Notes: a model not told the origin generated them from the sequence alone. Positions 27,445 through 36,217 are shown, numbered from the stretch's first letter. The stretch is DNA of 64,000 bases from CAZGXI01 sp964529715 (GCA_964529715.1 CAZGXI010000021.1:1-64000); one strand, 5' to 3'. Translations and numbers: made by a program.

Positions 27445-28431
27445 TCAGCGCGGCAGCTTATCCAGCACGTTTTGCAGGCCCACCGGCAACGGCGCAGAAA
27501 ACGTGAGCGGCTGGCCCGTCGAGGGCGAAAAGATCGTCAGGTCGGCGGCGTGGAGAAAATGCCGCTTGAGCCGGATGCGTTGCCGGGCGTAGCCGTATAC
27601 CTCGTCTCCCACCACCGGGTGCCCGATAAACGCCAGGTGCACGCGAATCTGGTGCGTGCGGCCCGTCTTGGGGAACACTTCCAACAGCGCCTGCTCCGCA
27701 TAGTATTCCAACACGGTGAACTCCGTGATCGCTTCCCGCCCGTCGCGCGTGACGGCCATGCGTTTGCGCTGACGTGGGTCGCGGCCAATCGGCGCTTCGA
27801 TGCGCCCGGTGGCATTCGGTGGGTTGCCCTCCACCAGGGCCAGATAACGCTTGGTCGTCTGGCGGTTTTCAAACTGCGCGGCCAGGGCGCGGTGGGCCTG
27901 CGGCGTCTTGGCGATGACGATCACGCCGGAGGTGTCTTTGTCCAGGCGGTGGACAATCCCTGCCCGGTGTTCGTCGCCTACCTGCGCCACCTGTGGCCAG
28001 TAGTACAACAGGGCGTTCACCAGCGTACCGGACGTGTGGCCGTAAGACGGATGAACGACCATCCCGGCGGGCTTGTCGATGGCGATCAGGTCGGCATCCT
28101 CATAGAGCACACTCAGCGGGATATTTTCCGGCTGCACGTCCTGCGGCGGAGGCGGCGGGACGCGCACGACAATTTCCTCGCCGCCTTCCAGCCGATAGGC
28201 AGGCTTGGTCGGCACACCGTTCACCGTGATCAGCCCGTCGTGGATAAGCGCCTGAATGTGCGTGCGGGAGAGGTCTTCTAATTGGGCAGCCAGGGCCTTA
28301 TCCAGCCGTTCCCCGCGCAGGTCATCGCCCGCCACAAACATAAAATCCGGCTGAAGATCGTCTACTTCTACCATGTCGCTTTCCACGAGTACCCCAGAGA
28401 TATTCCCGGATCGATTCGCCTGAGCATACAT
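27445..28431 (-). CDS. rluD: 23S rRNA pseudouridine synthase, RluD family
   Basis: 328 residues from ATG 28431, where AGGTGAGG lies just upstream; ATG 28374 is an alternative. An S4 RNA-binding domain (RLDKALAAQLEDLSRTHIQALIHDG) precedes the catalytic domain with IDKPAGMVVHP and HRLDKDTSG, in which Asp is the nucleophile, and KTGRTHQIRVHL. RluD-type enzymes convert uridines in helix 69 of 23S rRNA. Bacterial genomes often place this gene next to lspA, as here with one gene between. Confidence 0.92.
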   Translation of the reverse strand: MYAQANRSGNISGVLVESDMVEVDDLQPDFMFVAGDDLRGERLDKALAAQLEDLSRTHIQALIHDGLITVNGVPTKPAYRLEGGEEIVVRVPPPPPQDVQPENIPLSVLYEDADLIAIDKPAGMVVHPSYGHTSGTLVNALLYYWPQVAQVGDEHRAGIVHRLDKDTSGVIVIAKTPQAHRALAAQFENRQTTKRYLALVEGNPPNATGRIEAPIGRDPRQRKRMAVTRDGREAITEFTVLEYYAEQALLEVFPKTGRTHQIRVHLAFIGHPVVGDEVYGYARQRIRLKRHFLHAADLTIFSPSTGQPLTFSAPLPVGLQNVLDKLPR

Positions 28432-28448
28432 CCTCACCTGACGAGCCG

Positions 28449-28489
28449 CAAAAAGGCGCGACCCCAACCGCGGGGACGGTCGGGGTCGC
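28449..28489 (-). terminator. Terminator of the SOS-box membrane protein gene
   Basis: Minus strand GCGACCCC ... GGGGTCGC (8-bp stem, with further internal pairing GACCG/CGGTT) followed by GCCTTTTTG, 28 bases past the stop at 28517. Confidence 0.7.
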
Positions 28490-28516
28490 CAAGGGGGATA
28501 GGGGAACTACACGAAA

Positions 28517-29461
28517 CTATTCGACACTAACGTACTCCAGTTCTGCCGTCTGCGTGCGGGCAGGCCGGGCGGGTTCGACAGGCCGCGTGACGCTGGCCCG
28601 GCGGCTGTTGCCTGCTCCCGGCCCAAAGAAGCGGCTGGGTGGATCATAGCGGCGCGGCATGGAAGCGGGAGCGTCGGCGGCGCGCGCATAAGGGGCAGCA
28701 AACTCCGGCAACGGAGTCGTTCCCCGGCGGTCCGGGGAGACGGCGTGCGCAGCAGCCCCGACCGACGCATGTTCGCCATCCTGCCGGGTGGCGCTCTGAC
28801 TGGAAAGCGCCTGAGCCGGGCGCGGCTCAGGGATAGCAGGCCGGGCTGGTGGAGCAGCGACGGCAGTCGCAGGGTGAACCGGCGTCGCAGCAGTCAACGG
28901 TCGGGCGGTGGCTTCGACAGTCTCGGCCCGGCGGTCGGCAGTCGTGAAGAGGTGATCCCCGGCAAAGCTGAATGCGCCGATGATCAGGATGCGCGTCAGC
29001 CAGACCAACAACGCCAGAAACACTGGCGCAACATGCAGGATTTGTTCCCGGCTGATCAGTTCATTGCCCAAATAGGCATTTTCTGCCAGAGCACTGCCGA
29101 CGGCCCACCAGGTCATGACGGCGTTCATGCTCGCTCCCAGGAACCAGGCCCCAGTCAGCAGCCAGACTTCCTTCGGCTCCTTGCGCCCCACTTCCGGTGT
29201 GAACAGACGCGACAGGCCGGCAAAGTCGATGCCGCAGAACGCCACCGCCAACACCGTTGCCCAGGAAAGGACACCAAAGGCACTATGGCCGCTGAACAGG
29301 GTGGTCAGGGCATATTCGGTTGTCGAGAAATTGAACACCTCGAAGGAGGCCAGCGCGGCCAGCAAGATCAGGCCGAACCACAGGCCGCGTCCGCGCAGAC
29401 GGCGGCGCAGCATAGTTAGCGGAGAAGCAGAGTAAGCTGTGCGAAAGGTGATTGCGGTCAT
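28517..29461 (-). CDS. Four-helix membrane protein with long disordered tail, probable SOS regulon member
   Basis: 314 residues. Four hydrophobic helices lie at about 28-46, 58-82, 98-120 and 140-165; the first half of the protein has no recognised family. Residues 175-314 are Ala/Pro/Arg-rich and predicted disordered, probably cytoplasmic, ending ELEYVSVE. The gene has its own strong promoter (TTGACA-18-TATACT) overlapped downstream by the palindrome AGAACAAGTGTTCT, an exact match to the core of the Gram-positive LexA box. A DNA-damage-induced role, for example at the division site or envelope, is inference. Confidence 0.8.
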   Translation of the reverse strand: MTAITFRTAYSASPLTMLRRRLRGRGLWFGLILLAALASFEVFNFSTTEYALTTLFSGHSAFGVLSWATVLAVAFCGIDFAGLSRLFTPEVGRKEPKEVWLLTGAWFLGASMNAVMTWWAVGSALAENAYLGNELISREQILHVAPVFLALLVWLTRILIIGAFSFAGDHLFTTADRRAETVEATARPLTAATPVHPATAVAAPPARPAIPEPRPAQALSSQSATRQDGEHASVGAAAHAVSPDRRGTTPLPEFAAPYARAADAPASMPRRYDPPSRFFGPGAGNSRRASVTRPVEPARPARTQTAELEYVSVE

Positions 29462-29485
29462 GGGGTGTGCCTGTTTTTCACCAAA

Positions 29486-29499
29486 AGAACACTTGTTCT
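29486..29499 (-). promoter_or_regulatory. LexA-type SOS operator
   Basis: Minus strand AGAACAAGTGTTCT, a symmetric AGAAC-N4-GTTCT. It fits GAACRNRYGTTC, the Gram-positive LexA core, without mismatch, and sits 6 bp after the -10 box, where a bound repressor would cover the start site. The uvrB gene in this window has a one-mismatch copy at the same position. Confidence 0.7.
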
Positions 29500-29505
29500 A
29501 TCCGT

Positions 29506-29535
29506 AGTATAGGGCACATTGCCTGTCGCTGTCAA
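29506..29535 (-). promoter_or_regulatory. Promoter of the SOS-box membrane protein gene
   Basis: Minus strand TTGACA (29535-29530), 18-bp spacer, TATACT (29511-29506). Confidence 0.75.
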
Positions 29536-29574
29536 GCGGCAAACGGCGTTCTTGCCTGAAAAATCGCAGCGGGA

Positions 29575-30117
29575 TTACTGGTGAGCAGCAGAGGCAGATT
29601 CGTCGTCCGAGGCTGCTTCGTCAGGCGAAGCGTCGGCGGGTCGTGTAGATGCCCGGCGGCGGTCTTCGCGCCACATCACGATCAACAGCAGGCCCACGCC
29701 AGCCACAATACACACGTCCGACACGTTCGAGACCGGCCAGAACTTGAGGTGCAGGAAATCGACCACATAGCCCTGCCGCAGCCGGTCGATCAGGTTGCCT
29801 GCCGCGCCGCCGAGCTGCAGGCCCAGCGCAACACGCAGCAACCAGACGCGGTCGGTAAGCTGGTGGTAAAAGTAGAGGATGATAAACACCACGACGATGG
29901 CGACGATCTGAAACAGCGTGTTGCCCCCTTGCAAAATGCCAAACGCCGCGCCAGTGTTGGTTACGTGCGTGATGACGAACAAGGGGCGTAGCGCCTCGAT
30001 AGGCGCCCATTCCTCATACAGATCGAGGTTGGCGACGATGATCGCCTTCGACACCTGATCCACCAGGACCACCAGCAGCGCCACGCCCAGGAGCAGCAGC
30101 CATTTCTCACGGCGCAT
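29575..30117 (-). CDS. lspA: Lipoprotein signal peptidase (signal peptidase II)
   Basis: 180 residues with four membrane helices. Conserved TNTGAAFG, GGAAGNLIDRLRQGYVVDFL and SNVSDV, holding the two catalytic aspartates. It cleaves prolipoproteins before the lipid-modified Cys; the window encodes at least three lipobox proteins. The acidic tail (about 155-180, Asp/Ser/Ala-rich) is an extension. It lies 17 bp downstream of the dksA/traR-like gene and is probably co-transcribed with it. Confidence 0.92.
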   Translation of the reverse strand: MRREKWLLLLGVALLVVLVDQVSKAIIVANLDLYEEWAPIEALRPLFVITHVTNTGAAFGILQGGNTLFQIVAIVVVFIILYFYHQLTDRVWLLRVALGLQLGGAAGNLIDRLRQGYVVDFLHLKFWPVSNVSDVCIVAGVGLLLIVMWREDRRRASTRPADASPDEAASDDESASAAHQ

Positions 30118-30134
30118 AAGGACACTTCCCCGGT

Positions 30135-30482
30135 TCAGCCGCGCCGATACTGGCGGGTCTCAGCACACGCCAGGCAGAGCGGCGTATAGGGAATGGCTTC
30201 TAGGCGAGCGATGTCGATCTCCTTGCCGCACCCCTCACAGATGCCGTAGGTGCCACGTTCAAACTTCGCCAGTGCATCGTCGATCAGGCGAAGCGTATGT
30301 TCGCTGCTGGTGCGGATTGCCAGGTCGCGCGCCTGATCAAACGCCTGCGTCGCATCGTCGGCCTGGTGATTGGTATAGCCTGTACCGTCCAAAGCGGTTG
30401 TATCCAGGGTTTGGACCTTCATCCGCAGCGCCTCACGCTGTTGGAGCAACATGGTCTTCAGTTGCTCATAAGAAGTGATCAT
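30135..30482 (-). CDS. DksA/TraR-type zinc-finger protein
   Basis: 115 residues. An N-terminal coiled coil is followed by the zinc site CEGCGKEI...LCLAC (CX2C-X17-CX2C) typical of DksA/TraR C4 proteins, with the FERGTYGICEGCG and RLEAIPYTPLC signatures. Such proteins bind RNA polymerase through its secondary channel and tune transcription initiation. AGGGA precedes the ATG at 30482. A much longer frame on this strand running to 31850 is antisense to coaBC and is not used. Confidence 0.9.
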   Translation of the reverse strand: MITSYEQLKTMLLQQREALRMKVQTLDTTALDGTGYTNHQADDATQAFDQARDLAIRTSSEHTLRLIDDALAKFERGTYGICEGCGKEIDIARLEAIPYTPLCLACAETRQYRRG

Positions 30483-30656
30483 GGTCGTTCCCTGTCTGTC
30501 TGATTCCCGTTTGGGAGCATTCGATGGGGTGCGATTGTACCGGATGCCGGCTGGCAAGACAAACAACGCGCTCATCACGTCTACTACCCGGCTTCCAAAC
30601 CATGCTTCCGGCGTTAGAATAAGCCGCGCAGAATCGTTCCAGGTGAGGCAGAAAAG

Positions 30657-31901
30657 ATGCAGGAGCCTATCACGCTTCTGAGGGGCAGGCGGATCGTCCT
30701 GGGTGTCACGGGCAGCATCGCCGCCTACAAGGCGGCAGACCTTGCCAGCAAGCTCACCCAGGCCGGGGCGCAGGTGGACGTGATCATGACTGAGGCAGCG
30801 CGGCAGTTCGTCACGCCACTGACCTTCCAATCGGTGACGGGTCGCCCGGTCTACGTTTCGATGTGGGAGACGGACGACGCCGGGTTGCCGACTCACATTG
30901 CCCACGTCGGATTGGGCGAAAGCGCCGACCTGCTGGTGATCGCGCCGGCGACGGCAAATACCCTGGCGAAGCTGGCGCATGGCCTGGCCGACAACCTGCT
31001 CGCGGTGACGGCGCTGGCAGCACGCTGCCCGGTGATCGTCGCCCCAGCGATGGACGGCGGCATGTACGCCCATCCGGCCACACAGGCCAACCTCCAGCTT
31101 TTGCAGAGTCGGGGTGTCCTGGTAATTGAGCCGGAGGAGGGGCGTTTTGCCTCCGGGTTGGTGGGCAAAGGTCGCCTGCCGGAGACGCCAACCCTGATCG
31201 GCCATATCCGGCGGGCGCTGGCGCACGGCGGCCCGCTGGCCGGGCGCAAGATCGTTGTCACCGCCGGCGGCACACGTGAAGCCATCGATCCCGTGCGCCA
31301 CATCACCAACCGCTCCAGCGGCAAGCAGGGATACGCTCTGGCCCAGGCCGCCCTGGACGCCGGAGCAGACGTAACCCTGATCAGCGCAGCGCGCGGCCTG
31401 CCTGTTCCGGTCGGCGCGGTGTTCGTGGCCGCCGACAGCGCCGAAGACATGCGGACGGCAGTGCTGGCCTACATCCGCGAGGCCGACGTGCTGATCATGG
31501 CGGCGGCGGTGGCAGACTTCCGCCCGGCGCAGGCAGCGGATCAGAAAATCAAGAAGGAGAGCGCCGCCGAAGCGCCGACCCTCGCCCTGGCCCGCACGCC
31601 GGACATTCTGCTGGCGGTCAAGGAGCAACGGGCACAAAGCGGCTGGCCGCGCGTGGTCGTGGGATTCGCCGCCGAGAGCCAGGATTTGCTGGCGAACGCC
31701 CGCGCCAAGCTCGAGCGCAAGGGCCTGGATCTGCTGGTCGCCAACGACATCACTGCGCCGGACGCCGGATTCGAGGTAGACACTAACCGCGTGATCCTCC
31801 TCGATGCAGCAGGTGGCCAGCAGGCGCTCGCCCTGGCCAGCAAGACCCATGTGGCCGAAGCTATCATCGCGCGGGTAGTTGCTTTACTGGCGGAAGTGTA
31901 G
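30657..31901 (+). CDS. coaBC: Bifunctional phosphopantothenoylcysteine decarboxylase/synthetase CoaBC
   Basis: 414 residues. CoaC half: LGVTGSIAAYKAADL (flavin site), THIAHVGLG with the catalytic His, APATANTLAKLAHGLADNL, and PAMDGGMY where the usual motif is PAMN. CoaB half from about residue 190: VTAGGTREAIDPVRHITNRSSGKQGYALA and ADFRPAQAADQKIKK. The protein couples 4'-phosphopantothenate to cysteine and then decarboxylates the product, two steps of CoA synthesis. The Asn-to-Asp change in the CoaC motif is notable. coaX lies convergently downstream. Confidence 0.93.
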   Translation: MQEPITLLRGRRIVLGVTGSIAAYKAADLASKLTQAGAQVDVIMTEAARQFVTPLTFQSVTGRPVYVSMWETDDAGLPTHIAHVGLGESADLLVIAPATANTLAKLAHGLADNLLAVTALAARCPVIVAPAMDGGMYAHPATQANLQLLQSRGVLVIEPEEGRFASGLVGKGRLPETPTLIGHIRRALAHGGPLAGRKIVVTAGGTREAIDPVRHITNRSSGKQGYALAQAALDAGADVTLISAARGLPVPVGAVFVAADSAEDMRTAVLAYIREADVLIMAAAVADFRPAQAADQKIKKESAAEAPTLALARTPDILLAVKEQRAQSGWPRVVVGFAAESQDLLANARAKLERKGLDLLVANDITAPDAGFEVDTNRVILLDAAGGQQALALASKTHVAEAIIARVVALLAEV

Positions 31902-31927
31902 GATGCGCCGCCTGACCCTCGCCGCTT

Positions 31928-32689
31928 TTACCCGTTCAACTCGGCGATGATGCGCAGGCCGTCCAGGGTCAGCCAGGGATCGACGGCATCGAAGCGGTCC
32001 GTCAGCGGCGCGATCACCGCCGAAAGCCCGCCGGTGGCGACCGTCTTCGCGCCGCCCAGTTCGGTGCGGATGCGGTCGATCAGCCCCTCCACCAGACTCA
32101 CCTGCCCCAGGATCAGGCCGGCCTGCATGGCATGAACCGTGTTTCGCCCAATAACCGACGGCGGTGGCACCAGCTCCACATGAGGGAGCTGCGCCGTCCG
32201 GCTGACCAGCGCGTCGGCGACCACATTCACCCCGGCGGCAATGGCGACGCCGAGCAGATGCCCCGGCGCGGCGACAGCGGTGAAGGTCGTGGCTGTGCCG
32301 AAGTCCACCACGATACAGTTGCTTTGAAAGCGGTGGTAGGCCGCCACCGCGTCGGCCACCAGATCGCTACCGATGCGGTCGGGGTGCTCGGTGCGAATCT
32401 CGATGCCCCGGTAGGTTGTTGGTCCCAAAACCAACGGCGCGCGGCCCGTGCGCCGCGTGATCATCTCCGCCAGCCCCAGTTTTAACTGAGGGACGACGCT
32501 ACTCAACACCGTGCAATCGAAGCCGCTCAACGCCAGGTCGGCCTCGCCTAGCAGATCACGGAACAGCACGGCGTACTCATCCGGCATTCGCTCGCGGACC
32601 GTTTGGATACGCCACAGGCGCACCCACGCACGTCCGTCGTGTACGCCGAACACGATGTTGGTATTGCCGATGTCAATGGCGAGAAGCAT
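31928..32689 (-). CDS. coaX: Type III pantothenate kinase
   Basis: 253 residues from ATG 32689, where MLLAIDIGNTNIVFGV begins; upstream frame extension is not conserved. Motifs: DIGNTN (phosphate binding), RIGSDLVADAVAA (pantothenate site) and VVDFGTATTF. Catalyses ATP-dependent phosphorylation of pantothenate, the first CoA step, and belongs to the ASKHA fold. Its neighbour coaBC is convergent, so the two are not in one operon despite the shared pathway. Confidence 0.93.
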   Translation of the reverse strand: MLLAIDIGNTNIVFGVHDGRAWVRLWRIQTVRERMPDEYAVLFRDLLGEADLALSGFDCTVLSSVVPQLKLGLAEMITRRTGRAPLVLGPTTYRGIEIRTEHPDRIGSDLVADAVAAYHRFQSNCIVVDFGTATTFTAVAAPGHLLGVAIAAGVNVVADALVSRTAQLPHVELVPPPSVIGRNTVHAMQAGLILGQVSLVEGLIDRIRTELGGAKTVATGGLSAVIAPLTDRFDAVDPWLTLDGLRIIAELNG

Positions 32690-32801
32690 GATTCTCTTTC
32701 CCTTGAACGTCCTGAAAAGTAGCAGCAGGCTGTATTTCACCGTTACCATTATAGGAGCAGGGGTGGAGACTTGGCGAAAAAACGGCCAGGGAGGAAATGC
32801 C

Positions 32802-33773
32802 ATGACCAATCAAACTCTTACCGCGATTGAAGGCATCCGCGTCGGGCACGCACACAACCTGGACGGGCCAACCGGCTGCACTGTTATGCTCTGCCCGCCG
32901 GGAACGGTCGGCGGCGTGGATCAGCGCGGCGGCGCGCCCGGCACGCGCGAAACCGACCTGCTGCGCCCGGCACATCTGGTGGAACACGTCAACGCGATTC
33001 TGCTGGCTGGGGGCAGCGCCTACGGCTTGGATGCGGCAGGCGGCGTGATGCGCTACCTGGAAGAGACAGGGGTCGGCTTCCCGGTCGGTGTGGGCGTCGT
33101 GCCGATTGTCCCGGCGGCGATCATCTTCGACCTGGATTTGGGCAATCCCCAAATCCGGCCCGACGCGGCGATGGGCTATGCCGCCTGCCGGGCCGCTTCC
33201 GCGGAACCGGTGGCGGAAGGCTGCGTCGGTGCGGGCGCAGGGGCGCGCGTGGGCATGGCGATGGGACCGGCCTTCGCCTGTAAATCGGGGCTGGGAACGG
33301 CCCTGGTGGACCTAGACGGCGGGCTGAAGGTCGCGGCGCTGATGGTGGTCAACGCCCTGGGCGATGTGATCGCCGAGGATGGGACGATCCTGGCAGGTGT
33401 GCGCGTGCCGCCAGAAGGCGATGCCTTTATGGATTGCCGCAACGTCATGCGTATGATGGCGACACAGGTCTCCCCGACAGGCAGCAATACCGTCGTGGGT
33501 GTGGTAGCGACCAACGCCCGGCTGACCAAAGAAGAAACCAACAAGGTCGCGCAGATGGCACAGGATGGCCTGGCGCGGGCCGTCCGACCTTCGCACACCA
33601 TGCTCGACGGCGACACGATCTTCGCCCTGGCGACGGGCAGCGTAGGCCGGGCCAACGTCAGCGTGATCGGCGCGTTTGCGGCAGAGGCAACGACGGAGGC
33701 CATCCGACGAGCCGTGCAGACAGCCACGCCGCTGGCAGGCCTGCCGACGGGCGCTTCGGCCACACGGAGATAA
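32802..33773 (+). CDS. P1 (DmpA-like) family peptidase/aminopeptidase
   Basis: 323 residues from ATG 32802, with GGGAGG upstream. The N-terminal GIRVGHAHNLDGPTGCTVML, AILLAGGSAYGLDAAGGV and GVPIVPAAIIFDL motifs and the PTGSNTVVGVVATNA segment (Ser228 as probable autocleavage nucleophile) match the self-processing DmpA/P1 hydrolases, which act on D- or beta-aminopeptides or as L-aminopeptidases. Substrate unknown. Cytoplasmic. Divergent from coaX with a 112-bp gap. Confidence 0.85.
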   Translation: MTNQTLTAIEGIRVGHAHNLDGPTGCTVMLCPPGTVGGVDQRGGAPGTRETDLLRPAHLVEHVNAILLAGGSAYGLDAAGGVMRYLEETGVGFPVGVGVVPIVPAAIIFDLDLGNPQIRPDAAMGYAACRAASAEPVAEGCVGAGAGARVGMAMGPAFACKSGLGTALVDLDGGLKVAALMVVNALGDVIAEDGTILAGVRVPPEGDAFMDCRNVMRMMATQVSPTGSNTVVGVVATNARLTKEETNKVAQMAQDGLARAVRPSHTMLDGDTIFALATGSVGRANVSVIGAFAAEATTEAIRRAVQTATPLAGLPTGASATRR

Positions 33774-33884
33774 GAACAGGCGCGCCATAGCGTGGAGGGC
33801 CGCACTTGTCTACCGAAACCGATAAGATTTAACCCCCGGATCGCTTTTTCTTCATCGCAGGATCACGGCGGCTTAAGAAGGTGC

Positions 33885-33942
33885 GTGTACACTGGGTATA
33901 CCCGCAACGTAGGGCAACGTTGTGGGTTTTGTCCTGTATACA
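33885..33942. promoter_or_regulatory. Cluster of three palindromes upstream of the MFS gene
   Basis: GTGTACAC (33885-33892), GGGTATACCC (33894-33903) and TGTATACA (33935-33942) sit within 60 bp just upstream of the ATG at 33971. Related centres (GTATAC/GTAC) suggest operator half-sites for a dimeric regulator, though chance is possible in short palindromes. Confidence 0.3.
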
Positions 33943-33970
33943 CCAGCACGTTCACTAAAAGGAAAAGGCC

Positions 33971-36031
33971 ATGACGACCGCCGCCGCCAGCGTCTCACAC
34001 GCCGGCGTCCAGCCGGACGAACGCACCTACCGCCGCCGCATCCGCGCCTGGACGATGTACGACTGGGCAAACTCCGCCTTCGCCACGACGATCCTGGCAG
34101 CGGTGCTGCCCGTCTATTACAGCCAGGTGGCCGGGGCGACGCTGCCCAGCGAGGCCGTCGCCACCGCTTACTGGAGCCTGGGCCTCAGTGTGTCGCTGTT
34201 CATCACTGCCATCCTCTCGCCCATTCTGGGTACGGTCTCGGATGTAGCGCGTAACAAAAAACCGCTGCTGGCGATCTTCGCCGGGCTGGGCATCGTAGGG
34301 ACGGCGTTGCTGGTGCTGGTCGGCACGGGCGACTGGCTGCTAGCCTCAGTGCTGGCCGTGTTGGGCCGCATCGGGTTCAGCGGCTCGATTTCGTTCTACG
34401 ACTCGCTGCTGCCGCACGTCGCCAGAGAAGAGGACCGTGACCGCGTCTCAACGCGCGGCTACGCAATGGGCTATCTAGGCGGCGGGCTGCTGCTGGCGAT
34501 CAACATCGTCATGATCCAGCTTTTGCCAGGGACATGGGGCGCGCGGCTATCCTTTCTCAGTGTGGCGATCTGGTGGGCCGTCTTTTCGATCCCCCTGTTC
34601 CGGCAGGTCCCCGAACCGCCTGCCGCCGCCGCGCGGCTTGCCCCCGGTGAAAACGTCGTTTCGACCAGCTTCAAACAGCTCTGGGCAACCCTCAAAGACA
34701 TTCGCCGCTATCGGGAGCTGTTCAAGTATCTGATCGCTTTCCTGATCTACAACGATGCCATCGGGACCATCATCGGCATCGCGGTCATCTACGGTGCAGA
34801 ACTCGGCTTCGGCGACGTAGAGCTGATCCTGGCATTACTGCTGGTGCAGTTCGTGGGCATCCCCTTCAGCCTGATCTTCGGGCGGCTGCCGAGCCAGGGC
34901 GAAAACCGCCGTCCGCTCTTTTTGGCGTTCATCGTCTTCAACCTGGTGGCCCTGCCGCTGGCGGGCATCGCGGGACGGCTGTTCCTGCCAGGCGAGATCA
35001 GCGGCGGGCCGCTGCCGCCCTATGAATCGACCACGACGGCTTTTGGGGAGGGCGTGTACCTGGCCGACAGTGCCGCGATCACCTACAGCGGCAATTGGGA
35101 GACCGTCACCATCCCGGCAGCAGAACTGCGCGTCGGCGGGTTGATCGGATTCCTAAACGGCGAACTGACTCAGGACGATAGCGGCGTGCTTTACGCCATC
35201 AGCACGGAGCCAGGCGCGCACTATGACTTCCCCTTCAACGGACAGGAGATCGACATCATCTACAGCACCGGGCCGGACCGGGGCATCTGGGCGGTGGAGA
35301 TCGACGGTCAACCGGTGATCGATGAGGACACGGGCCAGCCGCTGCGCCTGGACGCTTACAATGCCACGATGCGCTACGGCGAGCGCCGCACCTTCACTGC
35401 CCCAACGCCGGGTGAACACACCCTGAGCGTGATCAGCACCGGGGAGAAAAACCCCGCCAGTGCAGGGACAACGCTATCGCTGGCTCAGATAGACGTGCGT
35501 CCTCCGATCCGCCTGAGCAACCTGCCGCTGGTGATCGGGCTGATTCTGGCGGTGGAAGGGATCGGCGTCCTGTTCGCCCTGGCACTGGGACGTCCCCTGT
35601 TCTCCCGGCTGACAGACCTGTTGGATACCAAGCGCAGCATCATCCTGGCGCTGATCCTGTACGCGGTCATCGCGGTATGGGGCTACTTCATCGACTCGGT
35701 GGTGGAATTCTGGTTCCTGGCATGGATGGTCGCCATCGTGCAGGGCGGCAGTCAGGCACTCAGCCGCAGCCTATATGCGGCCATGTCTCCGGCGGCCAAG
35801 AGCGGGGAATTCTTCGGGCTGTTCGGGGTGATGGAGAAATTCTCGTCGCTGATCGGGCCGTTGCTGTTCGCTATGGCAGGGGCGCTCTTCGGCAGCAGCC
35901 GCCCGGCTGTCCTGAGCCTGATCGCGTTCTTCATCATCGGCATCCTGCTGCTGACACGAGTCAACGTGGCAGAAGGGCGCCGCGTCGCCCAGGCCGAAGA
36001 TGCGGCATTGCTGACGGCAGAAGTCGAATAA
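33971..36031 (+). CDS. MFS protein of the UMF1/Atg22-like group with inserted beta domain
   Basis: 686 residues, far longer than usual MFS (about 420). The N-terminus (WTMYDWANSAFATTI) is diagnostic of the UMF1/Atg22-like group. About eight helices are followed by a roughly 180-residue hydrophilic insertion (about 340-520; GEGVYLADSAAITYSGNWE, HYDFPFNGQEIDIIY, GEHTLSVISTGEKN) with the look of a carbohydrate-binding beta sandwich, then the remaining helices. The insertion should face outside. AAAAGGAAAA precedes the ATG. Substrate unknown; Atg22 relatives move amino acids. Confidence 0.82.
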   Translation: MTTAAASVSHAGVQPDERTYRRRIRAWTMYDWANSAFATTILAAVLPVYYSQVAGATLPSEAVATAYWSLGLSVSLFITAILSPILGTVSDVARNKKPLLAIFAGLGIVGTALLVLVGTGDWLLASVLAVLGRIGFSGSISFYDSLLPHVAREEDRDRVSTRGYAMGYLGGGLLLAINIVMIQLLPGTWGARLSFLSVAIWWAVFSIPLFRQVPEPPAAAARLAPGENVVSTSFKQLWATLKDIRRYRELFKYLIAFLIYNDAIGTIIGIAVIYGAELGFGDVELILALLLVQFVGIPFSLIFGRLPSQGENRRPLFLAFIVFNLVALPLAGIAGRLFLPGEISGGPLPPYESTTTAFGEGVYLADSAAITYSGNWETVTIPAAELRVGGLIGFLNGELTQDDSGVLYAISTEPGAHYDFPFNGQEIDIIYSTGPDRGIWAVEIDGQPVIDEDTGQPLRLDAYNATMRYGERRTFTAPTPGEHTLSVISTGEKNPASAGTTLSLAQIDVRPPIRLSNLPLVIGLILAVEGIGVLFALALGRPLFSRLTDLLDTKRSIILALILYAVIAVWGYFIDSVVEFWFLAWMVAIVQGGSQALSRSLYAAMSPAAKSGEFFGLFGVMEKFSSLIGPLLFAMAGALFGSSRPAVLSLIAFFIIGILLLTRVNVAEGRRVAQAEDAALLTAEVE

Positions 36032-36094
36032 TTTGCCGCGAAGGGCGCACGGAGAAAAGCGGGCCTTGTGCGCCCTTTGAGGGCGGTCCTGGCC

Positions 36095-36123
36095 TTGTCA
36101 AAACGGCCCATATCGCGTATACT
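36095..36123 (+). promoter_or_regulatory. Promoter of tRNA-Val
   Basis: TTGTCA (36095-36100), 17-bp spacer, TATACT (36118-36123), 12 bp before the mature 5' end. Confidence 0.8.
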
Positions 36124-36135
36124 ACAAAACATCAC

Positions 36136-36212
36136 GGGTCGTTAGCTCAGTTGGCAAGAGCACTCGGTTGACATCCGAGAGGTCAGAAGTTCAAGTCTTC
36201 TACGACCCACCA
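36136..36212 (+). tRNA. tRNA-Val (GAC)
   Basis: Cloverleaf: acceptor GGGTCGT/ACGACCC, D arm AGCTC...GAGC, anticodon stem CTCGG/CCGAG with loop TTGACAT (anticodon GAC), T arm AGAAG TTCAAGT CTTCT. The CCA end is encoded (36210-36212), unlike the other tRNAs here. Confidence 0.95.
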
Positions 36213-36217
36213 GACGG

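Noticed and set aside
30135..31850. A 571-codon open frame on the minus strand spanning coaBC
   Set aside because: Most of it is antisense to the clearly coding coaBC gene; only the last 115 codons (from ATG 30482) match a real family (DksA/TraR).
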